In this document: positions 1-11,600 of the stretch, piece by piece
How the letters are laid out: each line of letters opens with the position of its first letter
Numbering within the stretch: position 1 is the first letter of the stretch
Assembly: GCA_039621445.1 (NCBI GenBank)
Contig: CP154954.1
Span: 23,634,954-23,698,953, forward strand
DNA: 64,000 bases
Direction: 5' to 3'
Source: Euglena gracilis
Taxonomy: Eukaryota; Euglenida; Euglenophyceae; Euglenales
Made by a program: the position numbers and the translations under genes
Notes under the pieces: model-generated
Seen by the model: only the letters and a program-made list of their open reading frames with translations
The model's database searches: none
What the model was told of the DNA's origin: nothing

Positions 1-540
1 CCACCATCTCACTCTTCTCGAATCCTCCCGGCTCAGCAGACCGATGCACCTTGTTGATGGAAGCAATCAAAAGCTTTCGCAAAGGGTCGGCCCCAGGCCC
101 TTCTGGCCTCCGACCCAGTCACCTTGAACAAATGATCCTGCCAGGTAACCCGAATGCCACGGAGCTCCTCCATCACCTAGACATCTTTGTACAGCAGGCC
201 TTGGAAGGAAAACTACCACTGACTATTGTACAACCCCTTGGAGCATCAAATTTGATTACAATGAAGAAAAAAAAACAATATCGAATAAAGCCATGGAAGA
301 AGATGAACTCCAAGCAATTGAAACCTTGCAATCATGGTGTCAACATGACAACGTTTTCAACGTATGGGACCTAGATGAGGAACATGCCGAAGAGTGTACA
401 GTGAGACCAATTGCTGCAGGAGAGACCCTCAGACGCCTCATTGGAAAGTGTGCAATGTCCCTTTCTGAAACCAAATTCGCGTCCCAAAAACTGCGGCCGT
501 TCCAACTGGGGGGTCAGGGTTCCCCATGCCACGGAAAATA
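1..540 (+). pseudogene. LINE reverse-transcriptase fragment (fingers region)
   Basis: Degenerate piece of a non-LTR reverse transcriptase, cut by the window edge. At about 84-130 it reads GPSGLRPSHLEQM, and at about 402-450 RPIAAGETLRRLIGKC. The same two blocks occur in the LINEs at 24.0-25.3 kb and 37-37.6 kb, where they precede the catalytic aspartates. At least one frameshift separates the blocks (near 240-300, at an A run) and no catalytic motif is present. Similarity fades near 540. Seen: the motifs and frame breaks. Inferred: a dead copy of the same restriction-endonuclease LINE clade, opposite in orientation to the larger copies. Confidence 0.7.
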
Positions 541-572
541 TTCCCATCCATGTCCAAAGACTACTTGGGGGG

Positions 573-600
573 CGTTTGGCCGGACCAACCTAGGGTGATG
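573..600. repeat. stub of dispersed 'GGACCAACCTAGCC' repeat
   Basis: The segment GGCGTTTGGCCGGACC followed by AACCTAG matches the start of the repeats at 5205 and 18365, where a GTCC-rich block follows. Here the block is missing and AT-rich DNA follows. Confidence 0.5.
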
Positions 601-703
601 CCTGAAAAATAAATGAAATTTTTCATTGAAAAATTTCAATTGAAAATTTGAAAAATATATTTTTTATTTTTCAAACTTGAAAAATATCATTCCCCTTTAC
701 ATA

Positions 704-1918
704 GGGGAGCACACGGCTGGCCGGCTGGCCGACGGCGTTACGGAAGCCAGGTCAGGTTGTCTATCTCATATGGGTAGCAAATGCCTAATTTGGCGTGCCA
801 GTTCCGAATTTTGAGAGGCAAATTCCTAATTTTGAGGAGGAAATCCCTAATTTCATGTGTAAATTCCTAATTTTGAGTGGCAAATGCCTAATTTTGTGTG
901 AAGTCCCATTTTCATGTGGAAAATGCACAATTTTGGTCGGCATGAGTGGCAAATATATATTTAAGGGTGAAAATTGCTTAAATTTAGCACCTAATGCCAA
1001 AATTTGCTTCATGAAATCTCTTTAAGGACCCCGGGGGGTGCTGGGCTAGGGCTAGAAATTTGGGCTGGCTAGAAATTTGGGCTGGCTAGCCCGCCCCCCC
1101 CCGGGGGGGGGGGGGGGGCTGGGCCCCGGCTGGACCCGAACCGGGGCGAGCTGGACTGAAATCGGAAAAGTGCCCAAAAATGACCTGCGAAACACAGTTT
1201 TGAAAAAATGATGCAGCTGAAACCCCGCAAAAAAGCCCCAAACGCCCCCCAAACCCCATTTTTGGCCACTTTTGAACACAGTTTTTCAAAAAAAATCGGT
1301 GCTTTGCGCCGAAAAATTTTGGGCTGGACTCCCCAAAAGGGGCTGGCTAGCTGGGCTAGCAGCACCCCCCCAGGGGGGGGGGTGCTGCTGCGGCTGGGCT
1401 GGGCCCAAATCGAGGCTGGCTGCAGCCGCCCCCCCCCAGGGGGGGTTCGAAAAACCTTAGAGAGATGTATGATGCAAATGCTTCATCTTGGGTGCCAAAT
1501 ATTAATTTCTGATGTTCGTTTTGAATTATCTTTCGAATTCTACAAGAGGGGCTACAATTTTTGAGTCATTTGAAACCATTTCACACAATATTTGAGCCTT
1601 CTTTTGCCCATTATTAGGTAAATTTTGCCAGTGGGACACCAGCTGAGCATTTTTTAGTCATTCGAATAATATGTAGGCAAATGACCCTTCACAATGACTC
1701 ACCCAAAAAAGGCCGAAATGGTCAAAATTGGTCAAAAAAGTCCAAAAATTGGCAAAATTGACAAAAAATGACGAAAAATGACTTCTAATGACCAAAAATG
1801 CAGCCTCCACCAACGATGAACATGACCTTGAAGGGAGATTGGTGGCGAAATTGTTTCTGCATTGCAAGGTTGTGGCTGGCCGACGGCTGGCCTACAGCTG
1901 GCCGACGGTGTGCTCCCC
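704..1918. mobile_element. inverted-repeat element of about 1.2 kb
   Basis: GGGGAGCACAC at 704 is matched by its reverse complement ending at 1918. Both ends run inward into repeated GGCTGGCC/GGCCAGCC blocks. Inside are a 24-bp tandem repeat (783-980), two C/G-run palindromes (about 1090-1120 and 1367-1445) and AT-rich DNA; no transposase frame is seen. I find no clear target duplication, so the ends are approximate and the transposon class is unknown. Confidence 0.45.
783..980. repeat. 24-bp tandem repeat
   Basis: About eight diverged units of the form GGCAAATTCCTAATTTTGAG plus a 4-base variable part. The AATTTTG core is the best conserved. Unit length is a multiple of three, so both strands give short open frames; I regard these as accidental. 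Confidence 0.75.
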
Positions 1919-2907
1919 CATGCATGTTGGGAGCTGAAACAAGGGTGTGACACAAGACAATTCAAGTCTGGGAAGCTTTTCTTCCAAAAATTTTAAGGAA
2001 CCCTCCAAACCTTAAACCTTGCCAAAAATGCTAATTTTGGGCCCATTCTCCAATTTGTCTTGCATAGGGGTTGGTTCGGGACTCGGGAGGGGGGAGGAGG
2101 CACATTTTCTTTGGCGTCACCCAAATTGGAATGTGATCCAAAATTTGGAACCGGGACGCCTGCAATTTGAAGAACTTCTATCACATGCGGGTTTTGCACT
2201 GCCGTTTGATGGCCCAAGGGTCTCAAGTGTTATTCATTTGCACAGATATTCTTACACGAGGTCACAAAGGGGAGTCGCAGGGGGGTCACATGGGAGTCAC
2301 AAGGTTCACATGGGGAGCTACGGCATCCTTCTACGTCGTCACTAGATTTTTCCCCCCACTAGCCCTGATAGCAACCCCCCCCCCCCCGAGATCTTCTGGG
2401 ATTTCCAAGGCCAAATTTGGAATAGCCGCGGGCTTGGTGAATCATTTTCATTGGAGTATAAAAGGAAAATCACGATCTTGAACAGAAATTCACTGCACTT
2501 TAGAAGCTTCACAGCCCCCACCCTTGGGGTTGGTCAAATTCATTTTCCAAAGGCATGCGGGATTTCCTTTACGGGTCAAGGGCGAGGAACGATCACCTTC
2601 CTAAATTGGGATCGGTGGAGCCAAGGTGCACGGGGGAGGGGCTGGGACTCCATGTTCACTTCTGAACTGAATTGGACATGTTGACTTCCCGGAGTTGGGG
2701 GGGGGGGAAGTGCCTAAGGCGCCAAATTTTTTCTTGATAGAGAGCCTTAATCGGTGTGCGCCAGGCGGGTTTTGGACCCAGGTGGAGGCCGGTTTGACGG
2801 CCCTGTCTTCACCCGCGCGAAGCGCCTGCCGAGTCGCAAGGGTGCCATATTTCAATTTTGAGCCGTTGCCCGTGAGCAGAATGAAATGAAATGTTCGGAG
2901 TGTGCAT
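1919..2907. other. no recognisable gene
   Basis: Mixed DNA with short C/G runs (2380-2395, 2695-2710). I see no motif, inverted repeat or splice-supported frame. Confidence 0.5.
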
Positions 2908-2912
2908 CTTAA

Positions 2913-3245
2913 TGTATACGTTGGTTGTCACCACCTGCCGTTGGACGGCCACGGGGCAGCTCATACTGCTTGCCGTGGCACGCCCTCAGGCGGGGAACTA
3001 CACCCAAGGTCCGGCCAACCAGTGTCTCGTCCTTGGGCGCAGTTACGCGCGCCGGTCGATCCCCGCGGTATGCCCTCTGCCCGTACGGGATCGACCAGGA
3101 CTCACACGGCGGGACCTGGGTCTCGAACCCACGACCTCCCGCGTGTGAGCCCAGCACCTTACCGAATAAGCTACTCGAGCGATACTCGGCTTGGTACTAC
3201 GCGCCGGCTACCAACCTCCGTAGGATCTCCCGTCTGCCGCACACA
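2913..3245 (-). repeat. TRIM 3' LTR with internal tRNA-like module
   Basis: Copy of 3603-3935. On the minus strand, from about 3182 down to 3108, it contains a tRNA-like block: an A-box-like TAGCTTATTCGGTAAGG, then a perfect B box GGTTCGAGACC at normal tRNA spacing. Short ORFs across it are by-products. Confidence 0.8.
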
Positions 3246-3590
3246 CTCCCCTCCCAAGAGCCTTACTACACTAGCCCACTGCGTCACTATGGCCATGGAC
3301 CCTGCAGCTCGGGTTATGCCTCACACGGCCCTAGTTGGCTGAGTGCCTCTCACGAGTACTGCGTCACCAGGCTGCCGACCCCTGCAGCTCGGGTTTGCTA
3401 TTGCCGGCAGTTTACGTGTTGTCGACTTCCACGGGCTCTGCCGCCTTGGAGCGTCCCCCTTAGCATCGGCTTGAGGCTTTGGAACGGTGTAGGAGTTTCA
3501 GTCGCCCTAGACTCGGCGCGTCCGCCTCCGCCTTCCAGGCGTCGTGGGGTCAGGCTCTGACTTCCCGGTTCGTGTGGCATTAGACGGGTT

Positions 3591-3602
3591 CCCCTGCTAC
3601 CA
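3591..3602 (-). promoter_or_regulatory. primer-binding site of the TRIM
   Basis: TGGTAGCAGGGG abuts the LTR with no gap and is complementary to the 3' end typical of eukaryotic initiator tRNA-Met. Confidence 0.75.
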
Positions 3603-3935
3603 TGTATACGTTGGTTGTCACCACCTGCCGTTGGACGGCCACGGGGCAGCTCATACTGCTTGCCGTGGCACGCCCTCAGGCGGGGAACTACACCCAAGGT
3701 CCGGCCAACCAGTGTCTCGTCCTTGGGCGCAGTTACGCGCGCCGGTCGATCCCCGCGGTATGCCCTCTGCCCGTACGGGATCGACCACGACTCACACGGC
3801 GGGACCTGGGTCTCGAACCCACGACCTCCCGCGTGTGAGCCCAGCACCTTACCGAATAAGCTACTCGAGCGATACTCGGCTTGGTACTACGCGCCGGCTA
3901 CCAACCTCCGTAGGATCTCCCGTCTGCCGCACACA
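3603..3935 (-). repeat. TRIM 5' LTR with internal tRNA-like module
   Basis: Nearly identical partner of 2913-3245, with the same A-box and B-box-like blocks at about 3798-3872. Transcription of the element would start in this copy on the minus strand. Confidence 0.8.
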
Positions 3936-4201
3936 CTTAAGCCCCGTGAAATCTTCTTCCGCCCTGTAGGCGTTTGCTTCCACAAAAAGACGTTGCGACC
4001 CCTTCGTCACGGCAAAATGGGGACCCCCCCTGGTGGCTGAGGGTCCTCGTCAGACGTGCCGAACCTCCATTGTGGGGTAGCTCTCCATGCGACCCTTGCG
4101 ACCCCTTGCTGACCCCGTGTGACCTTGAAATAATGGTCGGGAGGGGGCAACAGTTAGGGGGGGGGGTGCCCATCCTATGGACATGAGGGGTAAATTGAGC
4201 A

Positions 4202-4310
4202 ACCTCCCCCCCCATATAAGACCCCCCCCCCATTATGTACCTCCCTCCGGGAGGCCGAAATTGGGGGGGAGGTACATAATGGGGGGGAGGTACACAATGG
4301 GGGGGGTACC
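4202..4310. repeat. palindromic C-run mini-element (ATTATGTACC / ATATAAGACC type)
   Basis: C runs alternate with the cores ATATAAGACC and ATTATGTACC, then the inverse GGTACATAATGGGG. A central hairpin CTCCGGGAGG separates the arms. The adjoining 4305-4430 (TACCCAGGTCCC onward) recurs inverted at 29690-29830, next to another array of the same cores, so the two belong to one larger repeat. Confidence 0.7.
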
Positions 4311-4599
4311 CAGGTCCCATTCCCAGACCCGACCGAACAGCCCAAAAGGGGTCATTTTTGGCAACTTTTTGGATGTTCGCAATAAATGGTAAATTTTCAG
4401 CACATTTGCCAAATACAGACATGCGCCAAATTCCGTGGAACACTAATACTCGCGCTCCCTTTTTCTGAGGGGCTTTATTAAATTTATCTAAACCCCTCGG
4501 ACACGGCATAGCCGCGCAATAAAACCCCGCGTAATAATCCCCCGCAAAGTTGGTACCTTTGGTGATTCCTAATGCTATTTTTCTTTCTCTCTCAGTGTC

Positions 4600-4860
4600 C
4601 ATTTTTTTCGACATATCACATGGCCGAGAAGTGAAAGCCCACGGAGGGGTTCAATTTACAAGTACTGGTCTAGTTGAAGTCCCTGGTGCAGTTCAAGTGA
4701 AAATACCGCTCTGCATTATTTACCGGTTGGATTAATACCGAAGTGATTTTTGAACGGAATTAATCCGAGCGATAACGGAGGCAGAGCGGATTTTGTCCGG
4801 CGGTATTAGGCGCAGGCTGTTCGCGAAGAAGAGCAACTGCTGATTAATCTGTTGTTACAC
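4600..4860. repeat. dispersed repeat 'B' (TCGACATATCACATGGCC...)
   Basis: TCGACATATCACATGGCC and the following GTTCAATTTACAAGTACTGG recur inverted at 39960-40085; the second half also recurs at 7348-7405. Downstream (4725-4800) are several TTAATCCG/TAATACCG motifs, also present at 7250-7320. No coding content recognised. Confidence 0.55.
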
Positions 4861-5205
4861 ACAAAATGTCGGATCACCTATGTGCCATCATTTGAACTGG
4901 TTCAAGCTGCACAGTTGGTCTCAGAGTTCCGTCCCGGACTTGTTTCAATTGGCCTGACTTCATTCTGTGCCTACGACCTTTTTCCTGAAGCTGCTGGAAT
5001 CCTGTGGTCCAAGCCTCTCCACTTACAGATGGTGACCACTTCTTTACGACCCTGGGATTCCTCGCCACCAACACGGCCGCATCTACCGCCACCTGTTGTC
5101 CGCCAGTCCACAAGTTACCAGAACCGCCTTCTTTCTGTATTTGGTTGTGGCCCTGTTCTGGTGCCAGTGGCTGTGCTGTGGTTGGCCCTGGCCCCCCCAT
5201 GGGGG
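4852..5205 (+). other. open frame of unknown meaning
   Basis: An open frame of roughly 118 codons runs until it enters the GTCC-type repeat at 5205. Its only start is a non-ATG codon, and it has no motif or membrane pattern I recognise. It could be an exon or chance. Confidence 0.15.
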
Positions 5206-5350
5206 GCGTTTGGCCGGACCAACCTAGCCGGCCGGCAGACCAACCTAGCCGGCTGCCAGACCAACCTAGCCAGCCAACATGCCGGCCATCCAGCCGTCCG
5301 TCCAGATGAAAGCCACTGTCGCTAGCCGCCCGGCCATCCAGACCAAACAA
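5205..5350. repeat. GTCC-type dispersed repeat, copy 1
   Basis: Three units of GACCAACCTAGCCGGC-like sequence, then CCGTCCGTCCAGATGAAAG, then ACTGTCGCTAGCCGCCCGG. Closely matches 18365-18487; weaker copies lie at 6424, 30920 and 32310. Confidence 0.7.
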
Positions 5351-5849
5351 TCCGCACGCCGCACGCCGTGATGGCTGGATAAGGACTGAATGTTTGCACC
5401 GTAAGCCAATTTCGTCCCGGCTGAATGTCGCCCGGGTGCACGTTCGGTCCGAAATAAGGCCTGTTCACTTTCACCCGTAGGAGCACCGGAAAAAAAGATT
5501 GCCGCTTGAAGCACCCCCCTTTCCAAAAGAAACTTCTGGCCATTGGTTCCCCTCCTTGAAAAAATATCGCCAACAAAACTGGCCTGAAACATGGCCACCC
5601 TTTGGTCGAAAAACTGGCCACCACAAACCCTCCAAAACTGACCCATTTGCAAGACTCAAAAACTGCACCCCCGATTTTTTAGCTTTCTTGAGCACAGAGT
5701 ACTGACAGAGCAAAAAAAGAACGCAAGAAAAAAAAAAACAAGTTTCAGAAGAAAACGAGCAGTTCAGGATAAAACGTTTCTGGTCAAAATCTGGCACCAT
5801 CTGGCCCAAAATGCCCCAAGGTCTGGCCCAAGATGGCACCAAACTGGGT
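5351..5849. other. no recognisable gene
   Basis: Several ACTGGCC / CTGGCCCAAAA words resemble those at 23.2-23.45 kb, suggesting family A-like debris. No supported reading frame. Confidence 0.4.
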
Positions 5850-6400
5850 GGGGGGGGAGAATGTTTTCAGAACAAGAACGCTGCAACAAAGCCTTTTCAA
5901 ATGCCCTTGGCAAAAAACAATTGAACAACCTTGTTGAACTGCAGAAAGCAAACGCGAACATTGCAACAAAGAGAGCACAAGACCGCAACAGACCCTCACA
6001 AAAACAGTTTTAAATCCTTCACTTCATTACTCATCGTCTCTTCTTGGTTCACCTTCTGCTTCTTCACACTTCAACCTGTGAGTCAAGGGTGACAGACGAA
6101 AGACAAAAAAAACATGCCACACAAGAGGGTGGGACTCAAAATTGTCACCCAGCGGACCAAATTTTGGAGAAAATGTCACATTTTTTAAAGTGGTCCAGAT
6201 ACACTAGAAAAGACCAATATAATAACTCTTCAAAAGACACTTTTGGATGGCGTACCTGCTTCAATGTTCAAAAAATCCTGCACCAATGCATTCCTCATCC
6301 TTCAAATAGCTTGTACCTGAAGTCAGAATAAAGATAAACAACGAATTCCAAGAGGGAGAAATACGTTTTTTCTGTACACAATTAGGAAATACCAGGCGTG
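5850..6400 (-). repeat. dispersed repeat 'H', copy 1
   Basis: Similar along most of its length to 19510-20300. The best block is 6110-6390 against 20010-20290 (shared GCCACACAAGAGGGTGG and CTTATCCTTCAAATAG-like words). On the minus strand both copies can encode PLGDNFE followed by HPLVW; this copy has stops and the other is open for 132 codons. Confidence 0.65.
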
Positions 6401-6423
6401 GTCGCCTGCGCTAGACCTTTCGC

Positions 6424-6556
6424 GATTTTGAGACCAACCTAGCCGTCCGTCCGTCCAGCCAACATGCCCCCTGTCCAGCCGTCCGTCCAGATGAAAGGAA
6501 TTTTCTCTAGCCGTCCGTCCGTCCGTCCGTCCGTCCGTCCGTCCGTCCGCACAGCT
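6424..6556. repeat. GTCC-type dispersed repeat with (CCGT)n, copy 2
   Basis: GACCAACCTAGCC, CCAGATGAAAG and CTAGCC blocks as in copy 1, ending in about ten CCGT tetramers (6510-6550). Confidence 0.75.
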
Positions 6557-6559
6557 CCA

Positions 6560-7235
6560 TGGTCCACGACGGTCGTACACCGGTGGCCTGGGGATGTGCG
6601 CCTGGCCGGGCCTTTTACTGGACCACTACTCCTACATGGTCATCCACCACAGCTGCAGCAGTAAATGTCACTGGCCTGCATACTTTTTGCCTTGTGCATT
6701 GTGCTGTGTCCTTTTCCCAGTGCTGTAAAACTCTTACCGTAAAACATTCTGGTACATCTTTCAGCCTTCCCCACCCAATTTCCCCCAGATTTGGGACCCT
6801 TCAACTCTGAGAGGGATGTCGCCATCCCAAAAACTCGCTTCTGTGGCAGATGCCCCCCCTTGTGGGACAAGGCTCTCAGAACACTAACTGCCCCACCCCT
6901 GTCCCAGCTAAAGGAAAACGTAGTTTGGGCATCCCCCTATACCCCAAATTTTTTTTAAAAAAGCAACAAAACGAATTTTTTTAAACCTGCTCCCCCCACA
7001 GGGGCTGCATTCGGCTGCCTGGGGGGGGGGGGCGGGGTAATTGTGGGGGTCCTGAGGGGTGTCCCTTTATTTTTTAAGACCCCAAGGCCCCGCCCCCCAA
7101 GGTGAGGGGGTTTTCCTTTCCTCTCTGTTGCGGAAAAAAACATCACAAAGAACAAACACTGGATAAAAAAAGTGTTCGGCGCGGGGAGTTTCGTGTCGTG
7201 CAAAACGCCAGCTGCATGATCTTGATTACCATACC
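6560..7235. other. no recognisable gene
   Basis: Short open frames without motifs, one G/C palindrome (7000-7035) and AT-rich stretches. Confidence 0.45.
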
Positions 7236-7458
7236 TTGCTTTTTGACGAGCGTAATTAATCCGCGCGGACACGCTCTGATGGCGTGATTAATCCGTTCGG
7301 TATTTATCCCTTCGGTATTCGTGCCATGCGGTATTTTCATCCCTCCGGAGGGGTTCAATTTACAAGTAATGGTCTAGTTGAAGTCCCTGGTGCAGTTCAA
7401 GTACAAGTCAAGTGGAGTTCGGGAGGAAGCGGAGTGGGCCCATGGCCCAAAGCACACA

Positions 7459-7618
7459 GTCCCGGAAGGATAAATACCGGAACTGTTTGGCAAGTTGACC
7501 ACTGAGGCGAGTATGTGGAGATGGAGATGCACCACGAGGCTCTGAGCGAGGCTATCCCTGGCACAACCTTGGCTTCAACGCGCAGAACGTGTCTGTCAAA
7601 GATATTCCCCATGATTAT
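7459..7618 (+). pseudogene. EF-1alpha fragment 1 (domain II/III)
   Basis: Translation gives EMHHEALSEAIPG near 7522-7560 and, after a one-base frame slip, NVSVKDI near 7583-7610. These are signature blocks of elongation factor 1-alpha. An upstream NTGTVWQV resembles the family's ETGT block but is separated by an in-frame stop. EF-1alpha is a GTPase of over 400 residues that delivers aminoacyl-tRNA to the ribosome; only about 50 residues remain. The fragment ends abruptly where family A starts (GCAGCTGGGG, 7619), so the element probably landed in it. Not functional. Confidence 0.8.
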
Positions 7619-8174
7619 GCAGCTGGGGTCCCCACGGCCAGCCAGATACCAGCCAGACCTCCTCCTCCTCTTTTTTTCACCAGCCACCAGCCAGACCTCC
7701 TCCTCCTCTTTTCTCCGAGCCACCAGCCACGGCTAGCCGTGGCTGGCCGCGGCTGGTGCGCCTCCTCCTTTTTTTTTTTTAGTGCCTACCGGAGAGCGAA
7801 AATTAGCAGTAGGAAAAAGCACCATGGCGAAACCTCGCCGTTGTTTTTTACGCTCCACGGCTGCGCCCGCCAGGTTTATTCGCAACATCCATGCCTGCGG
7901 ATGTGTCAACGGCCGGCAATAGGAGCAGAGGTCAATGGAACCAGAAGTGAGTATAAACTAAACAAGACGAGCCATTTTTATGGTTGGGGAAACATTTCAG
8001 CAAAGTATTTCACGACAGCATATGAATATACACGGCACGAAAAAGCACCCCAAACAACACAAATTTTCCCCCAAAAACACACACACAAAACCGCTTTTGC
8101 GCACCCCCTCCTCCAAGAGAAACGGACCCAAACAACTCCCTCCTGCAAAAAGCCTGTGGCCCAAAACTGGCCAC

Positions 8175-8365
8175 TGGACGTCTCAGAATATTCTTTTGTT
8201 TTTATTGAAATCCTCGGATTCCCAATTTTTCTTGATATCCCAATTGTCCCCAAAGACGTAACACAATCAATGTTGAGACATAACCAGAGCCAGCAGTCTG
8301 CACAGGAGGAAAGGTTCGAATTAGGAATACAAAGTTCGGTTCAGGCGGTTAGTAAATAGTCCGCA
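8175..8365 (-). repeat. chromovirus 3' LTR
   Basis: Starts TG and ends CA on the minus strand. The minus strand carries CAATAAAAAC near the far end, a possible polyadenylation signal. Confidence 0.93.
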
Positions 8366-8379
8366 CACGCCCCCCATGC
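8366..8379 (-). promoter_or_regulatory. polypurine tract of the chromovirus
   Basis: Minus-strand GGCATGGGGGGCGTG directly precedes the 3' LTR, the position expected for the plus-strand primer. Two bases are pyrimidines, so it is a short tract. Confidence 0.6.
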
Positions 8380-8651
8380 CGGAGGACGCGGCGCCACAGG
8401 CACAGGACGAAACGGCATCACACCACAAACAAAATGGCTTTACTATGGTTCAAGCACGAATGAATGGTGTTCAACACGAATTGTCCACAAAAAAGGTTCA
8501 GAACGACAAATGTCAACACAAAGGAAGGTAAAAGAGGTTACTTCCGACGTTCACCGTGGTCCCTTCACTTCGTGGTTGGCTTGCCATTCAAAAGTAACAC
8601 AAACCTGGGCGAAACTCCTCGCATCAATGGCAGGTTTGTGACTGAAAGCCT

Positions 8652-11600
8652 TCAAAGGTTAGACAACAATCCACCCATGGCGAGGCGGGTTGGTGTCTCC
8701 TGACCCGAAAAACCATCCAAAAGGCCCCCTGGGGGGCTTGACTTTCCTCCCGCGTGACTGAAAGCACGATCAAAACATTTGGGGGGAGGCCAGGCTGTCT
8801 CTTGCGATGCCAACCCCCATTCGCATTCTGAAACGTCGCAAAACATTCTGAGCGCCTGGCGTAGGATCGATTGTAAATTGTGATCCACACAATAATTCTT
8901 GAAAACCTCATTCATTCTGCCTCCTGGTTGCACAAAGGAAGCCACAGGCTCCCATGTACTGCTGCTTGCCGGAAAATTCTCCCACCAAACCAAAAATTTC
9001 CATCCCCCTTGGTACTTGTGCTTCAAAATCTTGTAAACATTGTAAAAACCCAATTGTGCGTGTTCTTCTTCTGACATTTGAAGGGGGGGATCCCCTCCCT
9101 GGTCTGGCATGGGGGTGTCACCCTCCACTGGGTCTCCCACAACCACATCACCGGTCAAAAGGTCTGGGTCTTCTTCCAAAAGGCTTTCTTCATGCAAAGC
9201 AACCTCCCACTTTTTGCACAAACCCAAAGAGACATCAATGACCCCTCCCAAAGATGGACTGCTTGCAATTTGCACTGAATTGAACCTCGATTTGAGAACC
9301 CGAAAAGGTCCTTGCCAGGGGGGGGAAAGCTTGGGCCATGATTTGTTTGGCCATCTTTTGTTGTGCACCAAAACATAGTCATCTTCTTCAATTTTTGCTG
9401 GTACCCTCCCTTTGTTGGCACTCTCAAAATCTTTTTTCCTCAATTCTTTCAATCTCTGAGAAGCTTTTTCTTGAGTTTCCATCTGTGTCAAAAGCCAAGA
9501 ATGGGTTTCTGGATTTGTCACCGGTTCTGGGGGTAATTCCAACCTCCAAGCTGGTCTGCCCAAACACATTTCATGGGGTGACAACATTGTTGTGGGGGAA
9601 ATCTGCGAATTCATCAAAAATGTGCAATACAGGATCAGCTGCACCCAATTTTTGTCCTTGGAAGACAGACTCAATGCTCGCATATTCTGCAAGAACATTT
9701 TATTGACATTTTCAACCAAACCGTTTGATCGGGGGTTCCGGGGCAGAGAAAACGATAATTTCACGTCGAGAGCTTTCAGGGCTGTCTGGTAAAAACCACT
9801 GGGCTGTCTGAATCGCACGTCGTTGTCAGACCTCACAACAGACGGTTTTCCAAAAACAGAAATCCACCGGTCCAAAATAAGCCTCAAAACACCTTCTCCG
9901 GTTACCGTTTTCTGTGTGGGGATGAATTGGCAAAAATGGGACAAATTGTCGACCAAAGTCAGCACATAGTCAAAACCATTGTAGGGGTCCATTTGCACAA
10001 AATCCAAACACAAAACTTCATTGCTCACTGTTGGAATCGGTAAAGAACCCACCTTTCCACGGTCACTGGGGCGGTTTTGTTTTGAAAGGGTGCAAATTTC
10101 ACATGTCATCACAATGGCCCTGCAAATTTCCAACATGTCTTTCTTGGAAACCTTGGACTGAAAATGGCTCAAAAAGAACAACAAAGTCCTTTCAGCACCA
10201 ACATGGTTGCTTGCCTTGTGACATTCATCCAAACAAACCTTCAACAAATGAGATGGAACAACCAATTTTCCTTCACAATACATGGCCTTGGCAGATCTGA
10301 ACCAAAACTCATTGTCAATGAAACAGGGTTTTGAAACCTCCACTTTTTCCCAAAAATCCTTCAGCTCTGAATTCAAATAATCCTTTTCTGACACTTGCAC
10401 TCTGTGGGACAAACTGAAAATCTTCTGCAAAAACAGGTCAAGCTGCACATCCATTTTCTGAAAAGCGTTCCTTGCTTCTTCCTCAAAATGAATTTCAAAT
10501 TTGTTCTCAAAATCAGCACGAGACAAAAAATCACACAATTCATTTTTGCAACCTGCCACATGAACGATATTCAGTTTGAACTGGTGCAAAAACACATACA
10601 TCCTTCTCAGTCTTTTGTTGAGGGGGGGTTCACCCTTCAGGAAAGAGGTGGCTGCCTCATTGTCTGTCATCCACACAATTGGCAGATTTTGCAAAATCCT
10701 TGTTTGTGAAGCAATGGTCAGCACACCACTCAAAATTTCCTTTTCCCAGGTGGTGTATTTTTTTCTTGCCTCACTCCATTTCCAGTTGTAGTGGCCCAGG
10801 GGCACCAACCTCATTTCACTGGGGTAGTTGTTTTTCAGGGTTCCATCCACCTTCACACCACTTGTCCGAAAATTCTCAGGAATTTGTGTTTGTTGGAGGG
10901 TTTGCCACTGAAACAATGCTGAACCACCTCCCAAATCCGAACTGTCAGTCACCAAAACAATCTCTCCTGAACTCCTGGGGGTACCCAAAACATCAAGAGA
11001 AGACAATTTCCTTTTCAATGCATTCAAACAACTCTCCTCCTTTTCAGTCCATCTCCATTTCACATTCTTTTTCAGCAGATCTGTGAGCGGGGCTGAGTCA
11101 AAAGTAAAACCTTTCACGTGTCTGCGGTAGAAATTCATGGCTCCCAAAATTCGCCTCAAATCCCTTTGATTCTGAACTCGAAAACTCAGAATTGGTTCAA
11201 TGTTTCTTTTGTTTGCCTGCCACATTCCCCATCCCAACGAGAAACCCAAATAGTCAATGGACTGATTCAGAAAGGAACATTTGCTCAATTTGATTCTCAC
11301 TTGGTTCTTTCTGCAAACTTCAAACCACTTTTCCAAAAGATACAAATGATCCTCCTCAGAGTTTGCACCAACCCCTGTGTCATCAAAAAAAGAAGCCAGG
11401 TGTCCATCCTTCAAAATCTCTCTCACCCTCAAATCCGTTTTGCATTGGGAGGTTAGAATTTCCATCAGCTCCTGAAAAATTCCCGGTGCATTACTTAGGC
11501 CAAACATCATCCTTTTGGGACGAAAACACCTCCCAGATGGAATGCAAAATGCAGACAAATTTGCTGCTCTTTTTGTGATTGGGATTTGCCAATACCCACT

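Larger units (their letters stand above)
2913..3935 (-). mobile_element. TRIM-like miniature LTR retrotransposon
   Basis: Two 333-bp direct repeats (2913-3245 and 3603-3935) flank 357 bp of non-coding DNA. Read on the minus strand each repeat starts TG and ends CA. The element is bounded by the 5-bp duplication CTTAA (2908-2912 and 3936-3940). Directly inside the minus-strand 5' LTR is TGGTAGCAGGGG (3591-3602), a primer-binding site of the initiator-tRNA-Met type. Directly before the other LTR is the purine tract GGGAGGGGAG (3246-3255). These are the hallmarks of a terminal-repeat retrotransposon in miniature, dependent on enzymes from elsewhere. The LTRs appear to differ at a single base, so insertion is recent. 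Confidence 0.88.

Noticed and set aside
785-1025. Overlapping ORFs on both strands
   Set aside because: They follow a 24-bp tandem repeat whose length is a multiple of three; no domain or start context.
2925-3847. ORFs of up to 211 codons across the TRIM
   Set aside because: They run through LTR and tRNA-like sequence in several frames and both strands.
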